A stretch of DNA of 25,010 nt from a virus: positions 1 through 25,010 of IMG/VR virus record IMGVR_UViG_3300009183_003839. The stretch is one strand, 5' to 3'. The notes under the pieces are model-generated. The model was not told the DNA's origin, did not search any database, and worked only from the letters and a program-made list of their open reading frames with translations. The position numbers and the translations under genes are program-made. Position 1 is the first letter of the stretch. The number at the start of each line of letters is the position of its first letter. Of this stretch, positions 5,604-13,573 are shown in pieces.

Positions 5604-6714
5604 AAATTTTAGATTTTTCAGAATCTGTTAAATTTAATTGTTGAGTTAGAAATTCGTCTAGATTTTTAACCTCAGATAGATTGAAATTAGGTAATAGTTC
5701 AAGATGGCTCTGATTGATGTCATGACTGCCACCTTTAAGATATGCTAATACCTTCCTATAGATAGGATGTGTAAGTAGTTTCATCATATCTGTCTCACTA
5801 GTATGAGATGGTACATCTATAGCAATCACTCCATATCCCAATTGACTATCTTTAACATCATCTACTATGTAATAGGGATCTGGATTATTCTTACCAAAGT
5901 GTCTATTAATTAATATTTTTTTTCCTGAGATGAAACCTTTTTGTGAACGTTTGTATTTTTCTTCCACATAGCTTACTACTAATTTTTCTTTAGTAACCGA
6001 AGTGTATGCAACAACACTATGGGTTTGGGTCTGAGTATCAGATTTATCAGCTATATACGTAATATCTTGTCTGCCGCGCACTGCTTTGAATGCTGGAACA
6101 GTTTCAGTCAATTTTATCATTCTTTCGAGAATGCTTGATTCTATAGTATTACTTTCAAGGCATTTTAAATTGGCAGTGGATTTAAGATCCATGAAGTAAA
6201 CGCTGAGCCGTCCGGAATCTACATTTGGAAATACTCCAGTGGCGTCCCATCTTTCTTGAATTCCGTTTTCTATTAGGAATTTTCTTACCTTAGCACCCCA
6301 TGAAGATTTTGATTGTGTTGGATCAGGAGCTACTAATACCATCATTCCATCGTCTTTGATACGAGATCTGAGTTCTTGAGCTGACTTATACCAATCTCTT
6401 TTACCATACCAAGGATTTATAATACCTATATCAAATTTCATATTTTTTTCCAGTTTACTAATTGTAGCATATTTTCCTTTTAACTGTCTAGTATTTACTG
6501 CATATTTAACTGTTCGATTGTATTGTTCATACCCATATACTTGTTCAGTTGGATCAGTTACAACACTTTCCATTGCTTCGGTGAATTGTCCACTAGCCAT
6601 TTGGGTATCTACCCATTTTTTGTTTTTAAGATCTGGACGCATAGATATAACTTTACTTACAATTTTATCTGGTAGTTGACCTAGGTCTTCTAATCTGGCA
6701 AAAGTTTTTTTCAT
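5596..6714 (-). CDS. Putative DNA adenine methyltransferase (Eco57I/type IIG-like)
   Basis: A 372-residue protein with the layout of N6-adenine methylases. A motif X-like LPDKIV (14-19) comes first, then a variant motif I VDTQMASGQF (35-44) for SAM, motif II region YGYEQYNR (60-67), and motif IV FDIGIINPWYG (94-104) with the catalytic N100-P-W-Y103. The C-terminal half (about 250-372: KKILINRHFGK, ETDMMKLL, HLELLPNF) resembles the target-recognition and spacer regions of type I/IIG enzymes. NPWY in place of NPPY is unusual but known as a variant class. It is third in the helicase-methylase operon. No nuclease motif is visible, so it may protect phage DNA or act with the helicase genes. Confidence 0.78.
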   Translation of the reverse strand: MKKTFARLEDLGQLPDKIVSKVISMRPDLKNKKWVDTQMASGQFTEAMESVVTDPTEQVYGYEQYNRTVKYAVNTRQLKGKYATISKLEKNMKFDIGIINPWYGKRDWYKSAQELRSRIKDDGMMVLVAPDPTQSKSSWGAKVRKFLIENGIQERWDATGVFPNVDSGRLSVYFMDLKSTANLKCLESNTIESSILERMIKLTETVPAFKAVRGRQDITYIADKSDTQTQTHSVVAYTSVTKEKLVVSYVEEKYKRSQKGFISGKKILINRHFGKNNPDPYYIVDDVKDSQLGYGVIAIDVPSHTSETDMMKLLTHPIYRKVLAYLKGGSHDINQSHLELLPNFNLSEVKNLDEFLTQQLNLTDSEKSKIYA

Positions 6715-6716
6715 AA

Positions 6717-8069
6717 TTATATATTCAACGCAATCTCAAGATGTTTATAATTTAATCCCCCAGATAATAATGATCTGTCAATGGTGCCAATTGATATCCC
6801 ATAATATTCATATAACCATTCTTGATCTTCTTTACTGTTACGTATTTCGTTCAACATTTCTTTTACTGACGTGGTGTCGGTGCTTTCTTTTATGTAATGG
6901 AAGTTTTCTAAGAAAGTAATAATAGAAGCACGAGCTTTTGATCTAGCATCTTTTTGTTCCTTGGTTAACTCTCCCGGTTTAGCATTCTTTGGTTTTTTTG
7001 GTGCTTTGGGCTTATTTGGATCCCAAGTTTCTCCTGCTGGTGTTGTGCCGGTCGGATCATTTTTACTATAGTCTGAGTCAGCATTCACCCACTCAGCTAG
7101 TGTTTGATCGTCGAACTTGTTTATATTAACCATAGCACCAATTTGTCTATGAGCACGCCTTTGATCAATGGTGTTTTTGATATATTCGTCGGCGTCCATT
7201 AGGATAGCACCATTATCGCTGAATTTGTAAATGTTACTATTAGTAGACAATACATATTTCAATGCCTCAGCCCAGGGTAATCCTTTTCTTTCTGCAATAT
7301 GATCTGCTGTAGCAAATATCTCTGCATCAATTTTGTCATCTCTATTTGGATCAAAACTACAACTAACGATACGTCCTACTTTATCTAACGTATCAGCAGT
7401 CAACACACGACTCAATTTTTGTCTTGTTGCACCTTCTTGTCCACGATCATAGCAGAGATATACAACACCTAATCCAGGGATACTGAAACTACGTTGCCCC
7501 ATATTGGCGGCTATAATAAATACTTTTTGATTCTTGCTGGCACAGTCTGCAATAATACGATTGATTTCTTTTTGTGCATTATGATTGGTAAATTTTTTGC
7601 CTCCATCTATTAGGCTAGCACCACACATTACGATTACTTTAGTACCATTACCTAATGCTTCTTGGGCAATCTCTCCGATGGTCATTAGATTAGTGTTACG
7701 GGTACTGCCACCCATAAACATTAGTTTAACTTCTATACTATTGCTAGATTCTTTATCAAGATGTTTATGAATAGGACGCAGACTAGAAACCCGTAATTGA
7801 TATGGGACATTAAGCTCATCAATCATGCCTAATTCTAATCCTTGGAATACTTTAACTAAAAATCCTTTGGCCTTCTCTGGAAAAGTTTGAGCTTTTTGCC
7901 AGTTGGCTAGTCCAGAAAATTCAAGGCCGTGGACTTCTAATTCTTTTTTAGCTGCCTTGACTGCTGGAGTGATGTTGGCTAATAAGAACTCTCTGTCAGG
8001 AACCAACAAATCTCTATTTTTGTCAACTTTAAATTGCTTAAGAATTTCTTGTTCTATAGTATTAGGCAT
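6717..8069 (-). CDS. Helicase C-terminal-half-like protein (split SF2 helicase)
   Basis: A 450-residue protein whose middle resembles RecA-like domain 2 of superfamily-2 helicases: VIVMCGASLIDGG (145-157), KVFIIAANMGQRSFSIPGLGVVYL in the motif IV-V region (182-205), and GATRQKLSRVLT (213-224), the expected place of motif VI with its arginines. There is no Walker A or DEAD box; those are on the upstream gene (8062-9129), which ends after motif III. The two genes overlap by 8 bases (ATGCCTAA). A lysine/proline-rich linker lies at about 345-370 (KPKAPKKPKNAK), followed by a helical tail. Likely works only with its partner. Confidence 0.7.
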   Translation of the reverse strand: MPNTIEQEILKQFKVDKNRDLLVPDREFLLANITPAVKAAKKELEVHGLEFSGLANWQKAQTFPEKAKGFLVKVFQGLELGMIDELNVPYQLRVSSLRPIHKHLDKESSNSIEVKLMFMGGSTRNTNLMTIGEIAQEALGNGTKVIVMCGASLIDGGKKFTNHNAQKEINRIIADCASKNQKVFIIAANMGQRSFSIPGLGVVYLCYDRGQEGATRQKLSRVLTADTLDKVGRIVSCSFDPNRDDKIDAEIFATADHIAERKGLPWAEALKYVLSTNSNIYKFSDNGAILMDADEYIKNTIDQRRAHRQIGAMVNINKFDDQTLAEWVNADSDYSKNDPTGTTPAGETWDPNKPKAPKKPKNAKPGELTKEQKDARSKARASIITFLENFHYIKESTDTTSVKEMLNEIRNSKEDQEWLYEYYGISIGTIDRSLLSGGLNYKHLEIALNI

Positions 8070-9129
8070 TTTCTAACTCTTTCTTAGTTTCTTGTTTTTG
8101 TGTTAATAATTCTAAATACGTTATCCCAATTAAGTCAAACGTCTCATCCCAACTGTTAATGGCCCTGTCGGCATTGGTTCCAGTCATGACCAATAAATAA
8201 TCATTTTTAACTGCCTCTTTTAAAGGCTTAACTTGTTTTGGACGATGTGCCCCATAATCAGCCTCGTCAACGATCCAAAACTTACTACATTTTAATTCAC
8301 CGAGAAATTTTATCTTATCATTTCTGTTTCTTCCCGGGCAAAGACTAACGTAAACAATTACTTTCTTGCCTGCCTTAATGGCTTTTTTTATCTTTTCCTC
8401 ATAACCATCTTTACCTGCATCAATATGAACAAAGTCTAAAAATTGTTTATATTTGATTAGGTCACTTGCAAAGCTGGCAAAAACTGTTTTTACATACGCA
8501 GAAACAATAATTACGTCTACATCTAAAAGTTTAGCTATTACAGCACTCCATATGGTTTTACCAAAACGAGCACAAAGGTCTGCTAGAATTTTCCTACTAC
8601 CACCTTTATAGAGTGTTACTGCCTTGACCGCATATTCAAATTGACTGGTGCCAAGAAAGCAGTCAACAGCACCAGCGAACGGATCTTCAGTTATCTGACG
8701 CAAAGCCTCTCGACGGCGTATTACTAGCTCATTAAATTCAGTAATTGACTTATATCTCATGAGCTCCATTGTTCTTACATCTTTTTCTTTTTTAACGTGT
8801 TTGACACCGGGTTCATTGTCGTGCCTCCAATGGTTAATCTTATCATCATTATGATCTGTAGCAAAAAAATCATCAATGATTACGTCCACGATAATCACCC
8901 GAGATAAACTTTCACCTGCACGTGCTTTGGCTCGAGAAATGATGTTACCAGTTTTAGCCTGACCATCTTTGGTTTCTAAAATCAATCCCCAATCTCGATC
9001 TCTACCTTGCCACAGACTATAACTGGCTGGTAGCTTTTTTTCTTGGCATTGTTTAACTAACTGAGCTGTTTGATCATCGATAGCCCAGACTGGACCTTTT
9101 AAATGAACGACGTTATCTAAAGTATTCAA
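8062..9129 (-). CDS. Helicase N-terminal-half protein (split SF2 helicase, ATPase domain)
   Basis: A 355-residue protein with the first RecA-like domain of a superfamily-2 helicase: Walker A variant LCARFGKT (185-192), VSAYVKTVF (motif Ia, 209-217), FWIVDEADYG with the DEAD-like VDEA (284-293), and motif III MTGTNADRA (315-323). It then stops, and domain 2 is encoded by the next gene. The first 150 residues are of unknown fold; an ETK at 52-54 is not enough to call a PD-(D/E)XK nuclease. ARFGKT is typical of restriction-type and phage DarB-like helicases. The start is TTG at 9129, eight bases behind GAAAGG, with promoter 9165-9193 just upstream. Confidence 0.78.
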   Translation of the reverse strand: MNTLDNVVHLKGPVWAIDDQTAQLVKQCQEKKLPASYSLWQGRDRDWGLILETKDGQAKTGNIISRAKARAGESLSRVIIVDVIIDDFFATDHNDDKINHWRHDNEPGVKHVKKEKDVRTMELMRYKSITEFNELVIRRREALRQITEDPFAGAVDCFLGTSQFEYAVKAVTLYKGGSRKILADLCARFGKTIWSAVIAKLLDVDVIIVSAYVKTVFASFASDLIKYKQFLDFVHIDAGKDGYEEKIKKAIKAGKKVIVYVSLCPGRNRNDKIKFLGELKCSKFWIVDEADYGAHRPKQVKPLKEAVKNDYLLVMTGTNADRAINSWDETFDLIGITYLELLTQKQETKKELENA

Positions 9130-9164
9130 AAACTTAACCTTTCAAATTTTTATTTTATAGTAGT

Positions 9165-9193
9165 ATTATACAGTCAAATGAACCAAAAGTCAA
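9165..9193 (-). promoter_or_regulatory. Sigma70-type promoter of the helicase-methylase operon
   Basis: TTGACT (9193-9188) and TATAAT (9170-9165) with a 17-base spacer on the minus strand. Predicted start near 9158 gives a leader of about 29 nt containing AAAGG before the TTG at 9129. Confidence 0.87.
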
Positions 9194-9228
9194 GCGAAAT
9201 CCGCAGAATATGGGGTATAAAACCAAAA

Positions 9229-9282
9229 TTACTGGCTCAAATCGTCCAAATATTGCTGTAGATTGCTATATAGTAGTTGCTA
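9229..9282 (-). pseudogene. Remnant of a gene end, related to the gene at 1446-1844
   Basis: In the gap between the DexA-like gene and the helicase operon, an in-frame stretch encodes SNLQQYLDDLSQ followed by TAA (9267-9229). The gene at 1446-1844 ends SNLQQYLDNLSS and stop, so 10 of 12 residues agree and the frame and stop position are kept. Upstream the frame is closed by TAG at 9282-9280, so only the tail survives. The rest of the 113-base gap shows nothing else except the promoter. Confidence 0.45.
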
Positions 9283-9306
9283 AGTTATTGATTTTATTAC
9301 TTAAAA

Positions 9307-9888
9307 TTAGACAGTTTTAGCTGAATCCAATATACTTTCCAATCGGGCTTGTCTATCCAATAATTTGAAAAACAATGCCAAGGTATTAGCCGCATCAATA
9401 TCTGCACGGTGCGCCTTACCTTTGAAATGCATTTTGAAATAGCCCATAGCTGATGCCAATCCACCACTGGCGGCTTTACCTCTGGTCAGCATCAAGTATG
9501 TGTACCAGGTCTTAACATCTATCCAACGACGGCCAAAATGCGGGAAATCAGCATGGTTTTTGCAGAATTCTGCTAATAATTCCACACTATCACCACCGCC
9601 CCAGGTCACTGGGTTGATAAAGCACTTATGCTCTTTAATCAACTCACCTAGCTCACGGGCAACATATTCATGACTGTATGCTTCTGCACGTATGTCAGCA
9701 TCTGTAATACCTGTCAGATCGTTGATAAATTCACTGATGGGTTCTTGGGGATCTATAAGCCATTTACGGACAACATAGTCTTCGAAGCGTGTGTTCTTAT
9801 CACCAATAGCAACCCCAACCTGTATGATCTTTCCTGACGGTTGATTGAGCTCTAAATCTAATGCGAGAAACTTCCCATCTGCTATCAT
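9307..9888 (-). CDS. DEDDh 3'-5' exonuclease, DexA-like
   Basis: A 193-residue exonuclease of the DnaQ/DexA class, acting on single-stranded or nicked DNA. The four acidic metal ligands and the general base are visible: D11 and E13 in ALDLELNQ (Exo I), D100 in WGGGDSVELL (Exo II), and H160-x4-D165 in AHRADIDAANT (Exo III, the DEDDh form). T4 DexA is 227 residues, so this is a compact version. It overlaps the FEN-like gene by ATGA, so the two nucleases are made together. Likely roles are degradation of host DNA, processing in recombination, or replication clean-up. Confidence 0.85.
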   Translation of the reverse strand: MIADGKFLALDLELNQPSGKIIQVGVAIGDKNTRFEDYVVRKWLIDPQEPISEFINDLTGITDADIRAEAYSHEYVARELGELIKEHKCFINPVTWGGGDSVELLAEFCKNHADFPHFGRRWIDVKTWYTYLMLTRGKAASGGLASAMGYFKMHFKGKAHRADIDAANTLALFFKLLDRQARLESILDSAKTV

Positions 9889-10883
9889 TCGGCGCTTTCT
9901 GGATAACTAGCGGTCAGCCATTCAGCCATACTACCAGCATTCTCACTTAATTTAACCAAATCATACTTACCACAGAACTTTAAGAACTGTGCGCCCACCA
10001 TCGGAACATTTTTAGGAAATTGTTCATTGGCTATGGTTACAGCTATCTTAACTTTGATATCGTCTGGTTGTGCTGTTAGATCAACTAGGACACGATTGCG
10101 TTCATAGTCATCTAACACACGATGTTCTACACCGTTATGATCAACCCAACGCTGTAACATCATGTTGTTCCAATTATACCCTTTCTTATCTTTGTCACTG
10201 TAGGCTTCTTCTAAGCCAACTTTGTTTTTACTACCTTTGGTGCGCACGCCTGGAAATGCGGAAAATACGTTGTCAGTGGGGTCACCACGCATACATTTTT
10301 CAAACAAGATAAACTTAGGATCAGGAATCTTCTTAGGTTCTTTAGTCTTTTTATCTAAGACAGGTTTACCCTTCTTATCAAAGATACCTTTTAGTGTATG
10401 GAGTTCATCACTTATCCCGTTATATTGATTAACATTATCAGCAAGTAACTGGTAGAAATCAGTGTCACTACTAACAATAGTATGGTGATCGTTGGGATGA
10501 GCCTGGATAAATCCAGCGATAAGATCATCTGCTTCTAGTTCTGGATGTTGTAATACAGTGCAGTTAGTTTTTTCTGCGACGAATGTTTTTAAATTATCAA
10601 AAGTTTCCCAAAATAACTTATCTTCTTCCTGTTCGCTTTCGGTAAGGGCCGCACGTGCTACACTACGATTTTTCTTATAAGGTTCATAGAAGTCTTTACG
10701 CCAACTGCGACCTTCTAAACAGAATATAACATGATCAGCTTTTTGATCACGCCATGATTTGTTTACGCTGGCTAGGGTTACGTGAATAGCAAAACCCAGC
10801 TTGTCCCAAGTATCACTTTGGCGATGTGCTGAATGTCTTGCCCTGAAGAATGTGTTTGCGGTGTCAACAAGTAAATATCTCAT
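9885..10883 (-). CDS. FEN-type 5'-3' exonuclease, T4 RNase H-like; leaderless candidate
   Basis: A 332-residue flap nuclease that would remove RNA primers and 5' flaps at the replication fork. Metal-binding residues appear in family order: D7 in RYLLVDTAN, E117/D119/D120 in LEADDLIAG, D140/D142 in SSDTDFYQLL, and D201/D204 in RGDPTDNVFSAFPGV, which opens the helix-hairpin-helix region. Length fits the phage family (T4 RNase H is 305). The start is firm, because the first metal ligand is at residue 7 and no other start is possible. That ATG sits exactly at the predicted transcription start of the promoter 10890-10918. Confidence 0.9.
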   Translation of the reverse strand: MRYLLVDTANTFFRARHSAHRQSDTWDKLGFAIHVTLASVNKSWRDQKADHVIFCLEGRSWRKDFYEPYKKNRSVARAALTESEQEEDKLFWETFDNLKTFVAEKTNCTVLQHPELEADDLIAGFIQAHPNDHHTIVSSDTDFYQLLADNVNQYNGISDELHTLKGIFDKKGKPVLDKKTKEPKKIPDPKFILFEKCMRGDPTDNVFSAFPGVRTKGSKNKVGLEEAYSDKDKKGYNWNNMMLQRWVDHNGVEHRVLDDYERNRVLVDLTAQPDDIKVKIAVTIANEQFPKNVPMVGAQFLKFCGKYDLVKLSENAGSMAEWLTASYPESAE

Positions 10884-10889
10884 TTAACC

Positions 10890-10918
10890 ATTATACTTTC
10901 TATTTTGATTTTTGTCAA
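10890..10918 (-). promoter_or_regulatory. Perfect-consensus sigma70 promoter, apparently leaderless
   Basis: TTGACA (10918-10913) and TATAAT (10895-10890) with a 17-base spacer on the minus strand. Six bases separate the -10 box from the ATG at 10883, so the standard +1 is the A of the start codon. The -35 box contains the TGA stop of the upstream gene (10917-10915). Confidence 0.9.
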
Positions 10919-11289
10919 CTAACTTCCGTTCTACCGTTGCCTAAATCCCTACGGTTACTTGGACGATTATCCGGATCAGCCTGCTCTTGCTCATAGTTTT
11001 CCAAAACGACATTTTGACAAACGCTACGGAACCAATTGTCTACCAAGTCCTGATCTGTTTTACCCTGATATCCAGCACGGATTAAATTGGCTACGAATTT
11101 ATCATTCCAATCCAATTCAAAGCTGCCTGCACCTGGATTGTCTTTATCAATTTCCATGCTGATAACTTCTACCCAAGGTTCGCCTGCTTCGGTAGCTAGT
11201 TCTTTTGGAGTCTTTTTAGATTTTTGACTCTTAATAACCGGCTCTTCGGGTTTAGTGCCAAACAAGCTATTGATCAATTTCTTTATCAT
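10915..11289 (-). CDS. Conserved phage-type protein, unknown function
   Basis: A 124-residue protein. A basic N-terminus (KKLINSLFG; KSQKSKKTPKELA) is followed by a conserved-looking block: EPWVEVISMEID, GSFELDWNDKFVANLIRAGYQGKTD and DLVDNWFRSVC, ending NRRDLGNGRTEVS. This block seems familiar from large phages but has no role I can name. The start lies one base behind the metK stop, so it is translated after MetK. Its stop codon overlaps the next promoter. Confidence 0.75.
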   Translation of the reverse strand: MIKKLINSLFGTKPEEPVIKSQKSKKTPKELATEAGEPWVEVISMEIDKDNPGAGSFELDWNDKFVANLIRAGYQGKTDQDLVDNWFRSVCQNVVLENYEQEQADPDNRPSNRRDLGNGRTEVS

Positions 11290-11290
11290 A

Positions 11291-12397
11291 TTAATCCTTG
11301 AATAAACCTACGGTTTCCCATGGTAAGTTCGCTTTACCAAAATGTCCATAGTTAGTTGTTTCACTATATATAGGGCGGAACAACTCAAATCTATTTATGA
11401 TGCCTGCTGGGGTCAGATCAACATTTTCACGTATCCACTGAGTAATAGTGTTATCAAACTCAATACCCTTGTCAGTCTTAACAAACAAACTGGTTGGTTC
11501 TTTAACACCAATAGCATAACTGATCTGCACTGTTGCTTTATGTGCACCTCGACTAGCTACAATATTCTTAGCTAGGTAACGTGCCATATAGGCCGCACTA
11601 CGATCTACCTTAGTAGGATCCTTGCCGCTAAACGCACCACCACCATGTGGACTGTATCCACCGTAGGTATCAACGATAATCTTACGTCCCGTTAAGCCAG
11701 TGTCACCATCTGGACCACCAATAACAAAACGCCCAGTTGGATTGATAAGATATTCTGTATCGGCATCTATTAGGGTCGGTGGCAATACGGTATCAATAAT
11801 AGTTTTAACCTGTTCACGTAAATCATTGATATCTATATCAGCTGAGTGTTGTGTTGAACACACTATCTTAGCGATACGACTAACAGTGCCATCGTCGTTA
11901 TATTCCATAGTAACCTGTGACTTAGCATCTGGACCTAACCATGCCACTCCACTCTTACGCACAGCAGTTAACCGTTCAACAATTTTGTGACTGTAATAGA
12001 TAGCACTAGGCATCAAGTCTGATGTTTCATCGATAGCATAACCAAACATAAGTCCTTGATCACCAGCACCAAATGTGTCAGTACCTAAGGCAATGTCTGC
12101 TGACTGTCCATGCATGAGATTTTTAATATCCGCAGTTTCCCAATGGAATCCATCTTGCTCATATCCAATGTCACGGACGACACGACGCACAGCATTTTCA
12201 ACTTCTAGATGATTGTAAATACCTTTGTATTCACCAGCTATAACTACTTGATTAGTTGTTACCAATGTTTCGCAAGCACAACGATACGCAGGATTCTGCT
12301 CACGCATCATTAAATCTAAAACAGCATCACTGATAGCATCTGCTACTTTATCTGGATGTCCTTCACTAACACTTTCACTCGTAAACAAATAACTCAT
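11291..12397 (-). CDS. metK: S-adenosylmethionine synthetase
   Basis: Makes SAM from methionine and ATP. Family signatures are intact: ESVSEGHPDKVAD (8-20, ATP-binding His14), GAGDQGLMFGYA (110-121), GGGAFSGKDPTKVDRSAAY, and a C-terminal domain ending WETVGLFKD. From the ATG at 12397 it is 368 residues, slightly shorter than E. coli MetK (384). I chose this start because SEGHPDK then sits at the usual place, GGAGG lies eight bases upstream, and it overlaps the preceding stop as TAATG; a longer frame to 12448 adds 17 unrelated residues. A phage-borne metK is uncommon. Here it shares an operon with the SAM-dependent QueE and would also serve radical SAM proteins and methylases nearby. Confidence 0.93.
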   Translation of the reverse strand: MSYLFTSESVSEGHPDKVADAISDAVLDLMMREQNPAYRCACETLVTTNQVVIAGEYKGIYNHLEVENAVRRVVRDIGYEQDGFHWETADIKNLMHGQSADIALGTDTFGAGDQGLMFGYAIDETSDLMPSAIYYSHKIVERLTAVRKSGVAWLGPDAKSQVTMEYNDDGTVSRIAKIVCSTQHSADIDINDLREQVKTIIDTVLPPTLIDADTEYLINPTGRFVIGGPDGDTGLTGRKIIVDTYGGYSPHGGGAFSGKDPTKVDRSAAYMARYLAKNIVASRGAHKATVQISYAIGVKEPTSLFVKTDKGIEFDNTITQWIRENVDLTPAGIINRFELFRPIYSETTNYGHFGKANLPWETVGLFKD

Positions 12398-12660
12398 TAA
12401 ATCCATCCTCCGGCTCTGACAATACCAATTAATCCAACTATGATCCAAAATCCATTTAATAATGTATAAGCTGGATCTTTTCTAATGTTGGCACAATATG
12501 TTAATAAAACAGCATCAATAGTATTAAAGACCCACACAAACATAAACGGACTTGCTGGCCCTAACCACGATACTAAACTAAAACTAATAATACGCATAAT
12601 AACTCCGACCATTTCCATTTGTGGAAGGTGTGAGTTGATATAACTTAATATTTTATTCAT
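12397..12660 (-). CDS. Small membrane protein, three helices
   Basis: An 87-residue membrane protein between queE and metK. Hydrophobic helices lie at about 17-34, 38-57 and 65-83, with GPASPFMFVWVFNTIDAV in the centre and DPAYTLLNGFWIIVG before the last helix. The start at 12660 is one base behind the queE stop and preceded by GGGGA; a longer frame from 12738 would run back into queE. Its size, three-helix layout and the YTLLN-type motif resemble the other small membrane protein at 14886-15110, so they may be distant paralogues. Role unknown. Confidence 0.72.
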   Translation of the reverse strand: MNKILSYINSHLPQMEMVGVIMRIISFSLVSWLGPASPFMFVWVFNTIDAVLLTYCANIRKDPAYTLLNGFWIIVGLIGIVRAGGWI

Positions 12661-12661
12661 T

Positions 12662-13516
12662 TTATTTTCCCCAACTATTACCCCAAAGATCAACGTGTAA
12701 TCTTGGGCTGTAATAATAACCACGACGCATAGCTTCATCAGCTACGTTAAATTTATTTCCATCGTAGACTTTAACCACACCGCCTACTGGCATAATGTAT
12801 ATAACACCTTTAAACTTGGCCTTACGGTATTCTGATACTGCACGATCTACTTCATCAAAGTCGCTAGGGTTTTCAACTACAAACTTGAGATATGCAGTAC
12901 CAACACGCTCATAGCTCTTGACAATCTCTGGTTTGACAGCATCTGCCCACGACTCACCACTTGCACTTAGTTTAGCACTTACGCTAAATGTTATCTCACG
13001 GCTACCACGATTCCAAAGTTTTAAGTATTTGGCAAAGTCTTCATGTAGTTCCTGGGTACCATTAGTTTCAAATGTTAAATTCTTTAGGTTATACATATCC
13101 TTGTGACTTAGTAAGTCTGGATAAGCACGTTGCCACCCCAGCAACGGTTCACCACCTGTAATAACCAAATGTGTATCATTACCATTAGGCATGATCCAAC
13201 TGTTGCTTGGTACCAGATCTAGCATACGCTCGACTACAGCATCAATTTCTAATAAGGGACTAAGATGTTTAAATTTTGGATCCCAGCTAGCGTAACTATC
13301 ACATCCAGTATTAACCAATGGAAGTTCTTCATATATACGATATTTTGTTGGATCAATGAACTCACGTTCTGTGCTCATCTGTGTGCGATCCTTCATGCCA
13401 AATCCACCACAGGTAAAGTTACAGCCAAAAGTTCTTAAGAACACACTAGGCACACCAATAAAGCGACCTTCGCCTTGTGCTGAATAGAATATTTCACTGA
13501 CTTTTAATTTACTCAT
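12662..13516 (-). CDS. queE: QueE-like 7-carboxy-7-deazaguanine synthase (radical SAM)
   Basis: Converts 6-carboxytetrahydropterin to 7-carboxy-7-deazaguanine using a 4Fe-4S cluster and SAM. From the ATG at 13516 the protein has 284 residues. FYSAQGEGRFIGVPSVFLR (10-28) is the QueE N-terminus, and GCNFTCGGF (31-39) supplies the first two cysteines (C32, C36). The third is not two residues later as in the classical CX3CX2C; the best candidate is C72 in TGCDSYASWD, giving CX3CX35C. ITGGEPLLGWQ is the SAM-binding GGE motif. The start has AAGG upstream; an earlier ATG at 13546 lies above the predicted transcript start and is excluded. First gene of the metK operon. Confidence 0.9.
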   Translation of the reverse strand: MSKLKVSEIFYSAQGEGRFIGVPSVFLRTFGCNFTCGGFGMKDRTQMSTEREFIDPTKYRIYEELPLVNTGCDSYASWDPKFKHLSPLLEIDAVVERMLDLVPSNSWIMPNGNDTHLVITGGEPLLGWQRAYPDLLSHKDMYNLKNLTFETNGTQELHEDFAKYLKLWNRGSREITFSVSAKLSASGESWADAVKPEIVKSYERVGTAYLKFVVENPSDFDEVDRAVSEYRKAKFKGVIYIMPVGGVVKVYDGNKFNVADEAMRRGYYYSPRLHVDLWGNSWGK

Positions 13517-13536
13517 CTTTACCTTTTTAAAATTAA

Positions 13537-13565
13537 AGTATAACACAAATAACGACGTTTTACAA
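13537..13565 (-). promoter_or_regulatory. Sigma70-type promoter of the queE-metK operon
   Basis: TTGTAA (13565-13560) and TATACT (13542-13537) with a 17-base spacer on the minus strand. The -35 box is weaker than in the other promoters here. Predicted start near 13530 gives a 14-nt leader with AAGG before the ATG at 13516. Confidence 0.72.
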
Positions 13566-13573
13566 CCTACTTA

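Noticed and set aside
8917-8980. PD-(D/E)XK nuclease motif in the N-terminus of the helicase half (ILETK)
   Set aside because: Only an ETK is seen, and the nearest Asp residues are too close and not in a recognisable PD context.
6717-9129. Programmed frameshift joining the two helicase halves
   Set aside because: The junction (ATG inside the last codons, 8-base overlap) is the same as at 5596-5603 and lacks a slippery heptamer; ordinary re-initiation explains it.
9885-10883. Idea that the 5'-3' nuclease could be a DNA polymerase I fragment
   Set aside because: Length and single FEN domain fit stand-alone phage RNase H-like nucleases; no polymerase motif follows.
11291-12448. MetK beginning at 12448
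   Set aside because: The extra 17 residues are not MetK-like; the ATG at 12397 has GGAGG and places SEGHPDK at its normal position.
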